Positions 9,203-17,565 of a stretch of DNA of 64,000 nucleotides are shown here, piece after piece; position 1 is the first letter of the stretch, and every line of letters starts with the position of its first letter. Source of the DNA: Novosphingobium sediminicola (lineage in GTDB: Bacteria > Pseudomonadota > Alphaproteobacteria > Sphingomonadales > Sphingomonadaceae); NCBI RefSeq assembly GCF_014196525.1, contig NZ_JACIDX010000024.1, positions 1-64,000 of the forward strand, in the 5' to 3' direction. The notes under the pieces were generated by a model that was given only the letters and a program-made list of their open reading frames with translations, had not been told where the DNA came from and searched no databases. A program made the translations under genes and the position numbers.

Positions 9203-10255
9203 TCAGGTGCTTTCGCGTGTGACGATCTGATAGGGGTGCCACTCGGCGGTAAAGGGGCGGTCGGCCTCGCCGTCGCGGTGGCGCTCCACCAGCCAGTTGG
9301 TCGCCTGCGCGGCCATCAGGTCGATGTCCTGACGCACCGTGGTCAGCGGCGGCCAGATCTTGACCGCGATGGGCGCATCGTCAAACCCGGCCACGGCCAC
9401 ATCCTGCGGAATGCGCAGGCCCCGGCGATGCGCGGCCAGCACGACGCCCGCCGCCATATCATCATTGCTGGCAAAGATCGCATCGGGCGGAGTTTTCAGG
9501 TCGAGCAGGGCGGCGCCCGCGCTCAGGCCCGATTCAAAGGTGAAATCGCCCGGCGCGATCAAGGTCGGGTCCAGCCCCAACCCCCGCGCCGAGAGCGCCG
9601 CGCCATAGCCTTCAAAGCGCGCCTTGCTGGCCGAATGGGTCGATGCGCCCATGACAAATCCGATGCGCTTATAGCCCCGGTCGAGCAGATGGCTTGTCAT
9701 GTCCATCGCGGCGGCGCGTTCGTCAATGCCCACCACATCCATATCGTCCAGCGCCCGCCCGCAGGCAATCGCGGCAATCGGCACGCCAAGCCCGGCAAGG
9801 GTCGGGCTGCCCGAAAGCATTTCATTATAGGGCGGGGCCAGCAGGATCGCGCTGGCCCCGCTGCGCACCAGCGAGGACACCGCCTCAATCGCCGAGGAAG
9901 CGGCCAGATCGTCGCATTTGCGGATGATGATCTGGGCGCCTGCGCGCGCGGCGGCGTTCAAGGCCCCCACCAGCATGGCCGAGAGAAACGCGTTCTGCGC
10001 ATTGCGATAGACGATGCCGATGCGGGGCGAACGCGCGCTGGCCAAAGACCGCGCCGCCGCATTGGGCACATAGCCCAGCTCCTCCACCGCCTTCAAAACC
10101 GCCGCCCGCGTCGCCTCGCGCACGCTCTTGGTGCCGTTCAGGACATGGGAAACCGTCATCGGGCTGACCCCGGCGGAATCGGCCACCGACTGAATGGTGA
10201 TGCTCTGGCGCGAACGTCTGGACCGGGCGGGGATGGGGTTTGACATGATCGGCAT
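9203..10255 (-). CDS. LacI-family repressor, XylR-like
   Basis: About 350 residues. The N-terminal helix-turn-helix ITIQSVADSAGVSPMTVSHVLNG and hinge NAAARSLAS bind DNA; residues about 75-345 are the periplasmic-binding-protein-like sensor domain (IGIVYRN, IFASNDDMAAGVVLAA, VAVAGFDDAP). ATG at 10255 or at 10246 can serve as start. It is divergent from the gentisate operon, and the gap carries two copies of a TAGCGCTA-type palindrome, typical of LacI operators. The same core sits before the xyl operon and the GH3/TBDR pair. From memory, the Caulobacter xylose repressor XylR is also a LacI protein with a TAGCGCTA-centred site, so xylose or a xylose derivative is the likely inducer. The effector is not proven by sequence. 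Confidence 0.88.
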   Translation of the reverse strand: MPIMSNPIPARSRRSRQSITIQSVADSAGVSPMTVSHVLNGTKSVREATRAAVLKAVEELGYVPNAAARSLASARSPRIGIVYRNAQNAFLSAMLVGALNAAARAGAQIIIRKCDDLAASSAIEAVSSLVRSGASAILLAPPYNEMLSGSPTLAGLGVPIAAIACGRALDDMDVVGIDERAAAMDMTSHLLDRGYKRIGFVMGASTHSASKARFEGYGAALSARGLGLDPTLIAPGDFTFESGLSAGAALLDLKTPPDAIFASNDDMAAGVVLAAHRRGLRIPQDVAVAGFDDAPIAVKIWPPLTTVRQDIDLMAAQATNWLVERHRDGEADRPFTAEWHPYQIVTREST

Positions 10256-10302
10256 CGGTCCATTCGTGATCGGGCCTACAACAGCTTGGCCCCCTGTCGT
10301 TT

Positions 10303-10310
10303 CAGCGCTA
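10303..10310. promoter_or_regulatory. Second, weaker LacI-type operator (autoregulation)
   Basis: CAGCGCTA differs by one base from the TAGCGCTA core. It lies 48 bases upstream of the repressor start on its minus-strand promoter side and 56 bases from the perfect copy at 10359. Paired sites in a divergent region would allow autoregulation or looping. Confidence 0.45.
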
Positions 10311-10342
10311 CGAGAGAGCAGGGGCAGAGCGCAAGCCCTCGA

Positions 10343-10370
10343 TTGCGAAACTCTGGTATAGCGCTACAAT
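10343..10370 (+). promoter_or_regulatory. Gentisate operon promoter overlapped by LacI-type operator
   Basis: TTGCGA at 10343-10348 and TACAAT at 10365-10370 are spaced by 16 bp. The palindrome TAGCGCTA at 10359-10366 covers the spacer end and the start of the -10 element, so a bound repressor would block RNA polymerase. GAGAGGA at 10437-10443 is the ribosome site of the first gene. Confidence 0.7.
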
Positions 10371-10450
10371 TTTTTGGTTGCGCGCGCCATCACTTTTCGC
10401 CAGATGAGGGTTCAGAGCCAAATCTGTTCCCGAGTTGAGAGGATTCGACA

Positions 10451-11509
10451 ATGACGCTGGCGAATGAGCAGCAGGCCCAGTTGCATGCGCTCTATGATGA
10501 AATGGCTCCGTCCTATCTGACGCCCCTGTGGGAATCTTTGGCCGATCTGGTGCGCCCGTTTCCGCGTTCGGCGGCCCATGCCCATCGGTGGAATTATGAC
10601 GAGGCCCGCAATTACCTGATGCGCGCGGGCGATCTGATCAGCGCGGAGAAGGCCGAGCGCCGCGTGCTGATCCTGGAAAACCCCGGTCTGCCCGGTCAAT
10701 CCGCGATCACGCCCAGCCTCTATGCGGGCCTGCAACTGATCCTGCCGGGCGAAGTCGCCCCCTGCCATCGCCACAGCCAGTCGGCTCTGCGCTTTGTGAT
10801 GGAGGGCGAGGGCGCCTTTACCGCGCTGGACGGCGAAAAGGCGATCATGCGCCCCTTCGACCTCGTGCTGACGCCGGGCGGCCAGTGGCATGACCATGGC
10901 AACCCCAGCGACAAGCCGATGATCTGGCTCGATGGTCTGGATATTCCCACCGTCCGCCTGTTCGACGCGCAATTTGCCGAACATTACGTCGATGCTTCTG
11001 GGGCAAAGGCTTTCCCCGAAAGCGCGCCTGCGGGCGATACGCTGGCCCGCTATGGCCATAATATGCGCCCGATGCGTGGGTCTGCGGCCGACCGTCGCCC
11101 TGCGCATCAGCCCTTGTTTCATTACCCCTATGCCCAGTGGCGTCCCGCTTTGGACGCATTGGCGGCCAGCGGCGAGATCGACCCGCATATGGGGCATGCG
11201 CTGGAATTCACCAATCCGGCCGATGGCGGGCCGATCATGCCCACCATCGCGGCCCATGTCCGCCTGATCCCCGCCGGTTTTGCAACCAAGCCGCGCAAGT
11301 CCAGCGACGGCACGATCTTTGTCGTGGTCGAGGGCAGCGGCACCGCCAAGGTGGGCGACACCGAAATCAACCTGTCCGAACGCGACGTTTTCGCCGTGCC
11401 TTCGTGGAGCGAACTGGTGCTTCAGGCGAGCGAGACGCTCGTGCTGTTCGCCTATTCGGACAAGGCTTCCCAAGAAAAACTGAACCTCTACCGTGAATGG
11501 AACTCGTAA
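10451..11509 (+). CDS. Gentisate 1,2-dioxygenase
   Basis: About 352 residues, the usual length of the family. It is a bicupin iron(II) dioxygenase opening the ring of gentisate (2,5-dihydroxybenzoate) to maleylpyruvate. The first cupin carries the metal motif CHRHSQSALRF (His about 106 and 108) and QWHDHGN (His 147, 149); the second cupin (about residues 265-350) is degenerate, as is common. ATG at 10451 has GAGAGGA spaced 7 bases. It heads the operon with fumarylpyruvate hydrolase, maleylpyruvate isomerase and sulfatase genes, which strongly supports gentisate as the substrate. Control by a sugar-type LacI operator is unusual for an aromatic ring-cleavage gene. 1-Hydroxy-2-naphthoate or salicylate dioxygenases share this fold, but the two downstream enzymes argue for gentisate. 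Confidence 0.92.
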   Translation: MTLANEQQAQLHALYDEMAPSYLTPLWESLADLVRPFPRSAAHAHRWNYDEARNYLMRAGDLISAEKAERRVLILENPGLPGQSAITPSLYAGLQLILPGEVAPCHRHSQSALRFVMEGEGAFTALDGEKAIMRPFDLVLTPGGQWHDHGNPSDKPMIWLDGLDIPTVRLFDAQFAEHYVDASGAKAFPESAPAGDTLARYGHNMRPMRGSAADRRPAHQPLFHYPYAQWRPALDALAASGEIDPHMGHALEFTNPADGGPIMPTIAAHVRLIPAGFATKPRKSSDGTIFVVVEGSGTAKVGDTEINLSERDVFAVPSWSELVLQASETLVLFAYSDKASQEKLNLYREWNS

Positions 11510-11510
11510 G

Positions 11511-12206
11511 ATGACGCTGTTTGCACCTCCGGCTCCGATCATCGCCGAAACCACCGAAGGCAAGGGCTTCCCGGTCCGCCGCCTGTTCTGCATCGGGCGC
11601 AATTATGCCGCCCACGCCCGCGAAATGGGCAAGGACCCGACGCGCGAGGCGCCCTTCTTCTTTACGAAGTGGGCCGAGACCGTTGTGCCGTCGGGCACCA
11701 CCATCGCCTATCCGCCCGAAACCGCGAATTTCCACTATGAGGCCGAACTGGTCGTGGCGATCGGCAAGGGCGGCCGCAACATTGTCGAATCCGATGCGCT
11801 GAGCCACGTTTACGGCTATGCCACCGGCCTCGACATGACGCGCCGCGATGTGCAGCTTGAAGCGCGCGACAAGGGCCGCCCTTGGGACACCGGCAAGAAT
11901 GTCGAACAGTCCAGCCCGCTGGGCATCATCCATCCGGTTTCGGAAACGGGCGAGCTCAAGACCGGCCGCATCAGCCTGACCGTCAATGGCGACATCAAGC
12001 AGGACGCCGATCTGGCCGACCTGATCTGGAGCGTGGACGAGGTGATCGCCTATGTCTCGCGCTTCTATCGTCTGGAACCGGGCGACCTGATCTACACCGG
12101 CACGCCCGCCGGCGTCGGCGCGGTGGTGACGGGCGACGAGATCGTGATCTCGGTCGAGGGCCTGACGCCCTGCACGATCAAGGTCGGGCCCAAGGCCGAT
12201 GTCTGA
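11511..12206 (+). CDS. Fumarylpyruvate hydrolase (FAH family)
   Basis: About 231 residues, the short form of the fumarylacetoacetate hydrolase fold. It splits fumarylpyruvate into fumarate and pyruvate, the last step of the glutathione-dependent gentisate route. Signatures are FCIGRNYAAHAREMGKDP, FHYEAELVVAIGKG with two metal-binding Glu, GYATGLDMTRRDVQ, and LIYTGTPAGVGAV near the end. The start ATG lies one base after the stop of the dioxygenase gene. The size and operon favour fumarylpyruvate over maleylpyruvate or fumarylacetoacetate as substrate. It is not to be confused with the longer FAH-fold protein at 16435, which belongs to the xylose pathway. Confidence 0.9.
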   Translation: MTLFAPPAPIIAETTEGKGFPVRRLFCIGRNYAAHAREMGKDPTREAPFFFTKWAETVVPSGTTIAYPPETANFHYEAELVVAIGKGGRNIVESDALSHVYGYATGLDMTRRDVQLEARDKGRPWDTGKNVEQSSPLGIIHPVSETGELKTGRISLTVNGDIKQDADLADLIWSVDEVIAYVSRFYRLEPGDLIYTGTPAGVGAVVTGDEIVISVEGLTPCTIKVGPKADV

Positions 12207-12825
12207 GCCGCTGCTGCACGGCTTTTTCCGCTCGGGCGCATCCTATCGGGTGCGCATCGCGCTGGGGCTGAAGGGCATCGCCTATGGCAATGCCAGCTAC
12301 AGCCTGCGCGATGGGGCGCAGCGTTCGCCCGCCTATCTGGCGCTCAACCCGCAAGGGCTGGTGCCTGCGCTGGAGATCGACGGGGCGGTGCTGACGCAAA
12401 GTCTGGCGATCATCGAATATCTCGATGAAACCCATGACGGTCCGCGTTTGCTGCCCACCGATCCGATCCTGCGCGCCCATGTGCGTGCGGCGGCGCAGGT
12501 CATCGCCATCGACATCCATCCGATCCAGAACCTGAAAGTTCTGGGCTGGGTGAAGGCGCTGGGCGGCGATGAAAGCGCATGGGCTGCCCGCGTGATCGAG
12601 GAAGGCTTTGCCGCTTTCGACGCGCTGATCGCTCCTCATGCTGGCCGGTTCTGCTTTGGCGATACGGTGACTTTGGCTGATGTGTGCCTTGTGCCGCAAC
12701 TGGTCAACGCCCGCCGCTTTGGCGCGAAGGATATCCCCGCGCGCCTGTTGGCCATTGAGGAAGCCTGTCTGGCGCTGCCCGCTTTTGATGCGGCGCGCCC
12801 GGAAAATCAGCCCGACGCCGTGTAA
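12199..12825 (+). CDS. Maleylpyruvate isomerase, zeta-class GST
   Basis: About 208 residues. A glutathione-dependent cis-trans isomerase turning maleylpyruvate into fumarylpyruvate. The zeta-class active-site region FFRSGASYRVRIAL at residues 9-22 contains the catalytic Ser/Arg set, and QGLVPALEIDG plus LTQSLAIIEYLDE form the glutathione site. The C-terminal helical domain includes DTVTLADVCLVPQL. It overlaps the end of the hydrolase gene by 8 bases, so both are co-translated. The homologous maleylacetoacetate isomerase of tyrosine breakdown is the alternative; the adjacent gentisate dioxygenase decides for maleylpyruvate. Confidence 0.9.
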   Translation: MSEPLLHGFFRSGASYRVRIALGLKGIAYGNASYSLRDGAQRSPAYLALNPQGLVPALEIDGAVLTQSLAIIEYLDETHDGPRLLPTDPILRAHVRAAAQVIAIDIHPIQNLKVLGWVKALGGDESAWAARVIEEGFAAFDALIAPHAGRFCFGDTVTLADVCLVPQLVNARRFGAKDIPARLLAIEEACLALPAFDAARPENQPDAV

Positions 12826-12842
12826 AACGAAAGATACCGCCC

Positions 12843-14444
12843 ATGAATTTGCCTCTCACACGCCGCAATATCATGGGCGGTATCGGCGCCGGAATGCTGT
12901 CCGGCGTTCTATCCCATGCCGATCTGGCGCAGGCGGCCCCTTTGGCTATGCCTATTCCCAGCGCCGGTTCGCGCCCCAATCTGATCCTGTTCTTTCCCGA
13001 TGAACTGCGCGCCGATGCGCTGGGCTGCTATGGCAATCCGGTCACGCGCACGCCCAATTTCGACCGTTTGGCCAAATCGGGCACGATGTTCCGCAACGCC
13101 CATGTGCAATATCCGGTCTGTGCGGCCTCGCGCTGCTCAATGCTGACGGGCCTGCCCACCAGCGCCACCGGCCATCGCGGTTTTTCCTATCTGATCCAGC
13201 CCAATGAGCCCAATCTCTTCGCGATGTTGCGGCAATCGGGCTATGACACGTTCTTTTTCGGCAAGAATGATGTGCTGGCCCCCGAAACCTTCGCGACCAG
13301 CCTGACCGCATGGGCCGATCCTCCGGCGCCGGGCGCGGCCTCGGGCGATCATGCGCCCGGCGCGCGGGCGGGGGTCAACAATGGCCCGGTCACGATGTTG
13401 CTGCCCCCCATGGGCGACCGGCGCGAGACCAGCGATTACGGCATTATCCAGCGCGCCATCCAGGTGATTGAGCGCAAGGAGAGCGACCGGCCCTTCTGCC
13501 TGTTCCTGCCGATTTTTCAGCCTCATCCGCCCTACCGCGCGCCTGCCGATTTCGCGGGCATGTACAAGGCCGATGATTTGCCCGCGCTGATCCCGCCGGG
13601 CCTCTCGGGCAAACCGGCCTATCATGAGGCGATCCGCCGCGCCTATGGCTTGGACAAGGCCGGGCCGGAGGTTTTCGCCCGCGTGCGCGCCGCCTATTAT
13701 GGTCAGGTGTCCTATGCCGACTGGCTGCTGGGCGAATTGCTCGACGCGCTGGATCGCACCGGGCGCGACAAGGACACCGCCGTGTTCGTCGGTTCCGACC
13801 ATGGCGATTATGCGGGCGATTATGGTCTGGTTGAAAAATGGCATGGCGGGCTGGAAAGCTGCCTGACGCATGTGCCGCTGATCGGGCGCGTTCCGGGCGT
13901 GGCAGGGGGCCATGTGGCGCAGGATATGGTCGAGCTTTACGACATCATGCCCAGCTTCCTCTCGCTGGCCGGGGCGCGTTCAGGGGGCACGCAGTTCGGG
14001 CGCTCGCTCTTGCCGCAGATCCACGGGCAGGCGGGCGATCCCAATCGCGCGGCCTTTACCGAGGCGGGCATCAACACCTATGAACCGCAGGCTTTCGACA
14101 CGCCTTCGGGGGGCTTGTACAAGATGAAGTCGCAACTGGCGGCGCAGGAGCCGGTGCTTGTGTCCCGCGCGGCCAGTGTTCGCACGCAGCGTCACACCTA
14201 TATTCACCGCCCGCAGGGGCAGAGCGAGATGTATGACCGCATTGCCGATCCGGGCGAGACGCGCAATCTGATCGGCACCAAGGCGGTGGCGCGGGATCAG
14301 GCCGCGCTGCAACAGCGCCTGCTCAACTGGTATATCAACACCAGCGGCGTGCCGCAGGATACGCGCAACAGCCGCGATGTGCCCAACTTCATTCCCCCGC
14401 AGGCGCCCAAGCCTGAGGCGGCGGACAGAATTCTCGACCTCTGA
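12843..14444 (+). CDS. Tat-exported sulfatase, Cys type
   Basis: About 533 residues. The N-terminus LTRRNIMGG followed by a hydrophobic stretch and AQAAP is a twin-arginine signal, so the enzyme is exported folded. The sulfatase core begins at NLILFFPDELRADALG (metal Asp about 53); CAASR at residues 93-97 matches the C-x-A-x-R signal for oxidation of Cys93 to formylglycine, which needs a formylglycine-generating enzyme encoded elsewhere. GSDHGDYAGDYGLVEKWHGG carries further metal and substrate residues. It starts 17 bases after the isomerase gene and shares the terminator at 14454-14479, so it belongs to the gentisate operon. The substrate may be a sulfated sugar or an aryl sulfate; its place with aromatic genes makes an aryl sulfate worth testing. 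Confidence 0.88.
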   Translation: MNLPLTRRNIMGGIGAGMLSGVLSHADLAQAAPLAMPIPSAGSRPNLILFFPDELRADALGCYGNPVTRTPNFDRLAKSGTMFRNAHVQYPVCAASRCSMLTGLPTSATGHRGFSYLIQPNEPNLFAMLRQSGYDTFFFGKNDVLAPETFATSLTAWADPPAPGAASGDHAPGARAGVNNGPVTMLLPPMGDRRETSDYGIIQRAIQVIERKESDRPFCLFLPIFQPHPPYRAPADFAGMYKADDLPALIPPGLSGKPAYHEAIRRAYGLDKAGPEVFARVRAAYYGQVSYADWLLGELLDALDRTGRDKDTAVFVGSDHGDYAGDYGLVEKWHGGLESCLTHVPLIGRVPGVAGGHVAQDMVELYDIMPSFLSLAGARSGGTQFGRSLLPQIHGQAGDPNRAAFTEAGINTYEPQAFDTPSGGLYKMKSQLAAQEPVLVSRAASVRTQRHTYIHRPQGQSEMYDRIADPGETRNLIGTKAVARDQAALQQRLLNWYINTSGVPQDTRNSRDVPNFIPPQAPKPEAADRILDL

Positions 14445-14453
14445 TAGGAAAAA

Positions 14454-14479
14454 GGCCGCTGTCTCCAGCGGCCTTTTTT
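14454..14479. terminator. Bidirectional terminator between sulfatase and xylD
   Basis: GGCCGCT (14454-14460) pairs with AGCGGCC (14467-14473) around six bases, with T6 on the plus side (14474-14479) and an A-run at 14448-14453 giving T on the minus side. It can end both the gentisate operon and the convergent xylD transcript. Confidence 0.88.
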
Positions 14480-14480
14480 G

Positions 14481-16259
14481 TCAGTGATTATGCCGGGGCG
14501 TTTTCGCCGCAAGGCCCCGATATTTGACCGCCATTTCCAGCACGGCCCCTTCGCCCATCTGCCCGGTCTTTTCGCGATAAAGCTCCTCCCAAGGCGTGTT
14601 GCTGGGCGGAACCGGGGGCAGGGGCTCGGCCCGGCGGCGCGCGATTTCCTCGTCCGAAACCAGCGCATTGCAGGTGCCCTTGACCACATCGATGCGGATG
14701 GTGTCGCCCGTGCGCAGCCATGACAGCCCGCCGCCCACCGCGCTTTCGGGCGAGCAATTGAGGATCGAGGGGCTGTCCGAGGTACCCGACTGGCGCCCGT
14801 CGCCAAGCGTGGGCAGCCATTGCACCCCGCGCTGGATCAGGGCTGCGGGGGGCTGCATGTTCACGACCTCGGCGCTGCCCGGCCAGCCTTGAGGGCCAGC
14901 GCCGCGCATGACGAGGATGCAGTTTTCGTCGATGTTCAGCGCAGGATCGTCGATCCGGTGATGATAGTCATCGCCCCCTTCAAACACCACCGCGCGCGCC
15001 TCGAACGTGCCGGGGGCATCGGGGTTGGACAGGTAGCGGCCCCGGAACTCCTCGGAAATCACGCTGGTCTTCATGATGCCGAAATCGAACAGATTGCCCG
15101 ACAGCACAAGGAAGCCCGCCTTTTCCTTCAAAGGCTCGGCAAAGGGTCGGATCACTTCACGGTCGCGGGCAGGGCGCGCGCCGACATTTTCCGCCACCGT
15201 CTCACCCGTCACGCTCAGGCAATCGCCATCCAGCTTGCCCTCCTGCAATAACTCCCACATCACCGAAGGCACGCCGCCCGCGCGGTGGAAACGCTCGCCA
15301 AGGAAGCGGCCCGCAGGCTGCATATCAACGATCAGCGGCAGGTCATAGCCATGCTCCATCCAGTCGGCGGCAGTGATTTCAACACCCGCATGACGCGCCA
15401 TGGCGACGATATGGGGCTGGGCGTTGCTCGACCCGCCGATGGCCGTCACCACGCGGATCGCGTTCAGAAAGCTCTCGCGCGTCAGGATCTTGGACGGGCG
15501 CAGGTCTTCATGCGCCATCTCGACAATGCGGCGGCCCGTTTCATAGGCGATCTGGCCGCGCTCACGATAGGGCGCGGGGATCGCCGCGCATCCGGGCAGT
15601 GACAGGCCCAGCGCCTCGGCCACGGCGTTCATGGTCGAGGCCGTCCCCATCGTGTTGCAATGGCCCGCCGAGGGCGCGGAATCGCAGGCGCGCTGAAGGA
15701 ACTCGTCCTCGGTAATCTCGCCCGCCGCCAGCTTGCGGCGGCTGCGCCAGATCACCGTGCCCGAGCCGACCAGATCGCCTTCATGCCAGCCATCGAGCAT
15801 TGGCCCGCCCGACAGGACGATGGCGGGAATGTCCACCGTGCTGGCGGCCATCACTTGGCTGGGCGTGGTCTTGTCGCAACCCGTGGTCAGCACCACCGCG
15901 TCGATGGGATAGCCGTAAAGGATCTCGACCAGCCCCAGATAGGCCAGATTGCGATCCAGCGCCGCAGTCGGTCGGCGGCAGTTTTCAAAGATCGGATGGA
16001 CCGGAAATTCCATGCAGATCCCGCCCGCATCGCGGATGCCGTCGCGCACACGCTTGGCCAGATCGAGGTGGATGCGGTTGCATGGCGAAAGGTCGCTGCC
16101 GCTCTGTGCGATGCCGATGATCGGGCGGCCGGAGCGCAGTTCATCGGGCGTGATCCCGTAATTCATGAAGCGTTCGAGATAGAGCGCCACCATGTCGGAC
16201 CGCGCCGGATCGGCAAACCAGTCCTGCGAACGGAAACGGCGGGTGGAATTATCGGTCAT
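14481..16259 (-). CDS. xylD: D-xylonate dehydratase (IlvD/Edd family)
   Basis: About 592 residues, the length of Caulobacter XylD. Dehydrates D-xylonate (or L-arabinonate) to 2-keto-3-deoxy-pentonate, step three of the Weimberg pathway. Cys60 (SDLSPC), Cys128 (TTGCDKTTPSQ) and Cys201 (GHCNTMGTASTM) are the iron-sulfur ligands of the sugar-acid dehydratase branch. The C-terminal region LGDGRQSGTSDSPSILN is typical of the xylonate/arabonate subgroup. It is transcribed divergently from xylX across an operator, whereas in Caulobacter xylD is in the same operon as xylX. L-arabinonate or another aldonate could also be accepted; the neighbouring XylB and XylC homologues point to D-xylose. Confidence 0.9.
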   Translation of the reverse strand: MTDNSTRRFRSQDWFADPARSDMVALYLERFMNYGITPDELRSGRPIIGIAQSGSDLSPCNRIHLDLAKRVRDGIRDAGGICMEFPVHPIFENCRRPTAALDRNLAYLGLVEILYGYPIDAVVLTTGCDKTTPSQVMAASTVDIPAIVLSGGPMLDGWHEGDLVGSGTVIWRSRRKLAAGEITEDEFLQRACDSAPSAGHCNTMGTASTMNAVAEALGLSLPGCAAIPAPYRERGQIAYETGRRIVEMAHEDLRPSKILTRESFLNAIRVVTAIGGSSNAQPHIVAMARHAGVEITAADWMEHGYDLPLIVDMQPAGRFLGERFHRAGGVPSVMWELLQEGKLDGDCLSVTGETVAENVGARPARDREVIRPFAEPLKEKAGFLVLSGNLFDFGIMKTSVISEEFRGRYLSNPDAPGTFEARAVVFEGGDDYHHRIDDPALNIDENCILVMRGAGPQGWPGSAEVVNMQPPAALIQRGVQWLPTLGDGRQSGTSDSPSILNCSPESAVGGGLSWLRTGDTIRIDVVKGTCNALVSDEEIARRRAEPLPPVPPSNTPWEELYREKTGQMGEGAVLEMAVKYRGLAAKTPRHNH

Positions 16260-16339
16260 CTGTATCTCTCCCTTGAGAAATCTCTAGCGCGCGACGGGTG
16301 CGATGCCAGCGATTTCCCGCCCTCATTGCTCAAAACCAC

Positions 16340-16374
16340 TTGACAGCGAGCATGTTTACATGATGGTAGCGCTA
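16340..16374 (+). promoter_or_regulatory. xylX promoter and LacI-type operator
   Basis: TTGACA at 16340-16345 is a good -35 element; the -10 region about 17 bp on lies within TGATGGTAGCGCTATCAAG. The palindrome core TAGCGCTA is at 16367-16374 and the wider match GGTAGCGCTATC extends it. It lies between the divergent xylD and xylX genes (16260-16434, no gene). This resembles the site before xylX in Caulobacter. Confidence 0.78.
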
Positions 16375-16434
16375 TCAAGCTTTGTCAACGCCGCGCGCCT
16401 GCGTTTGGTGTCGAAAATCCTGTCTGGAGAGAAA

Positions 16435-17565
16435 ATGTCTGGGAATTCTTCCTTCGCGGCCCTGCTGCCCGCCGATTGGCGTGGCGGCCGTTTCCTTGGC
16501 CGTGTGCAATTGCCCGAAGGCCCGACCCCGATTCTGGTGGAGGGCGGCATTGCCTATGACATGTCGGGCGTGGCGCCCACGGTATCGGAACTGGTCGAGC
16601 GCCTGCCGTTGGACGCTTCGGCGGGCCGCGCTCTGGGGCCGCTTGATGAACTGGATGCCGCGTGGCTCAGCCCGGTGGACCTTCAGGTCATCAAGGCCTG
16701 CGGCGTGACCTTCGCCACCAGCACGCTGGAGCGTGTGATCGAGGAGCGCGCACGCGGCGATTCGAGCAAGGCTCTCGAAATCCGCGCCCGTATCGAGGAG
16801 CGCGTAGGCGGTTCGATCCGCTCGGTCGTGCCCGGTTCGGTCGAGGCCGAGGCGCTCAAGGAATTGCTGATCGCCGATGGCCTGTGGTCGCAATATCTCG
16901 AAGTCGCCATCGGGCCTTACGCCGAAGTCTTCACCAAGGCGCCGGTGCTGGCCACCGTTGGCGCGCTGGCCGATGTGGGCGTGCGCAGCGACAGCACATG
17001 GAACAACCCGGAACCGGAAGTCGTGCTGCTGGTCGATGCGGGCGGCGCGGCTGTCGGCGCGATGCTGGGCAATGACGTCAACCTGCGCGACATCGAAGGG
17101 CGCAGCGCGCTGCTGCTGGGCAAGGCGAAGGACAATAACGCCTCCTGCTCGCTTGGCCCGCTGGTGCGCCTGTTTGACAACAGCTTCTCGATTGACGACG
17201 TGCGCAATGCCGAGGTCGACCTGCTGATCGAAGGGCCGGAGGGCTATCGCCTTGAGGGCCATTCCAGCATGCGCGAAATCAGCCGCGATCCGCTCGATCT
17301 GGTGCGCCAGACGCTGAGCGAGCATCAATATCCCGATGGCTTCACGCTGTTTTTGGGCACTTTGTTTGCCCCCACGCAGGACCGCGACGATCCGGGCCGC
17401 GGGTTCACGCATAAGGTGGGCGATGTCGTGACGATCTCGACCCCCAAGCTGGGCAAGCTGGTCAACACCGTGGTCACCAGCAAGGAAGCCCAGCCGTGGA
17501 CGCAGGGCATTGCCGCGCTTTACGCCAATCTGGCCGCTCGCGGTCTGCTGGGAACGAAAGCATGA
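16435..17565 (+). CDS. xylX: 2-keto-3-deoxy-D-xylonate dehydratase (FAH fold)
   Basis: About 376 residues. Removes water from 2-keto-3-deoxyxylonate to give alpha-ketoglutarate semialdehyde. The long FAH-family form, with LQVIKACGVTFATSTLERVIEERARGD, NPEPEVVLLVDAGG (metal Glu residues) and GNDVNLRDIEGRSALLLGKAKDNNASC, matches XylX-type enzymes rather than the 230-residue hydrolases. ATG at 16435 has GGAGAG spaced 6 bases; a longer frame to 16303 would run over the operator and promoter and is rejected. It is first in the xylX-xylB-xylC-porter operon. Related proteins act in L-arabinose oxidation, but the next gene is strongly XylB-like. Confidence 0.9.
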   Translation: MSGNSSFAALLPADWRGGRFLGRVQLPEGPTPILVEGGIAYDMSGVAPTVSELVERLPLDASAGRALGPLDELDAAWLSPVDLQVIKACGVTFATSTLERVIEERARGDSSKALEIRARIEERVGGSIRSVVPGSVEAEALKELLIADGLWSQYLEVAIGPYAEVFTKAPVLATVGALADVGVRSDSTWNNPEPEVVLLVDAGGAAVGAMLGNDVNLRDIEGRSALLLGKAKDNNASCSLGPLVRLFDNSFSIDDVRNAEVDLLIEGPEGYRLEGHSSMREISRDPLDLVRQTLSEHQYPDGFTLFLGTLFAPTQDRDDPGRGFTHKVGDVVTISTPKLGKLVNTVVTSKEAQPWTQGIAALYANLAARGLLGTKA

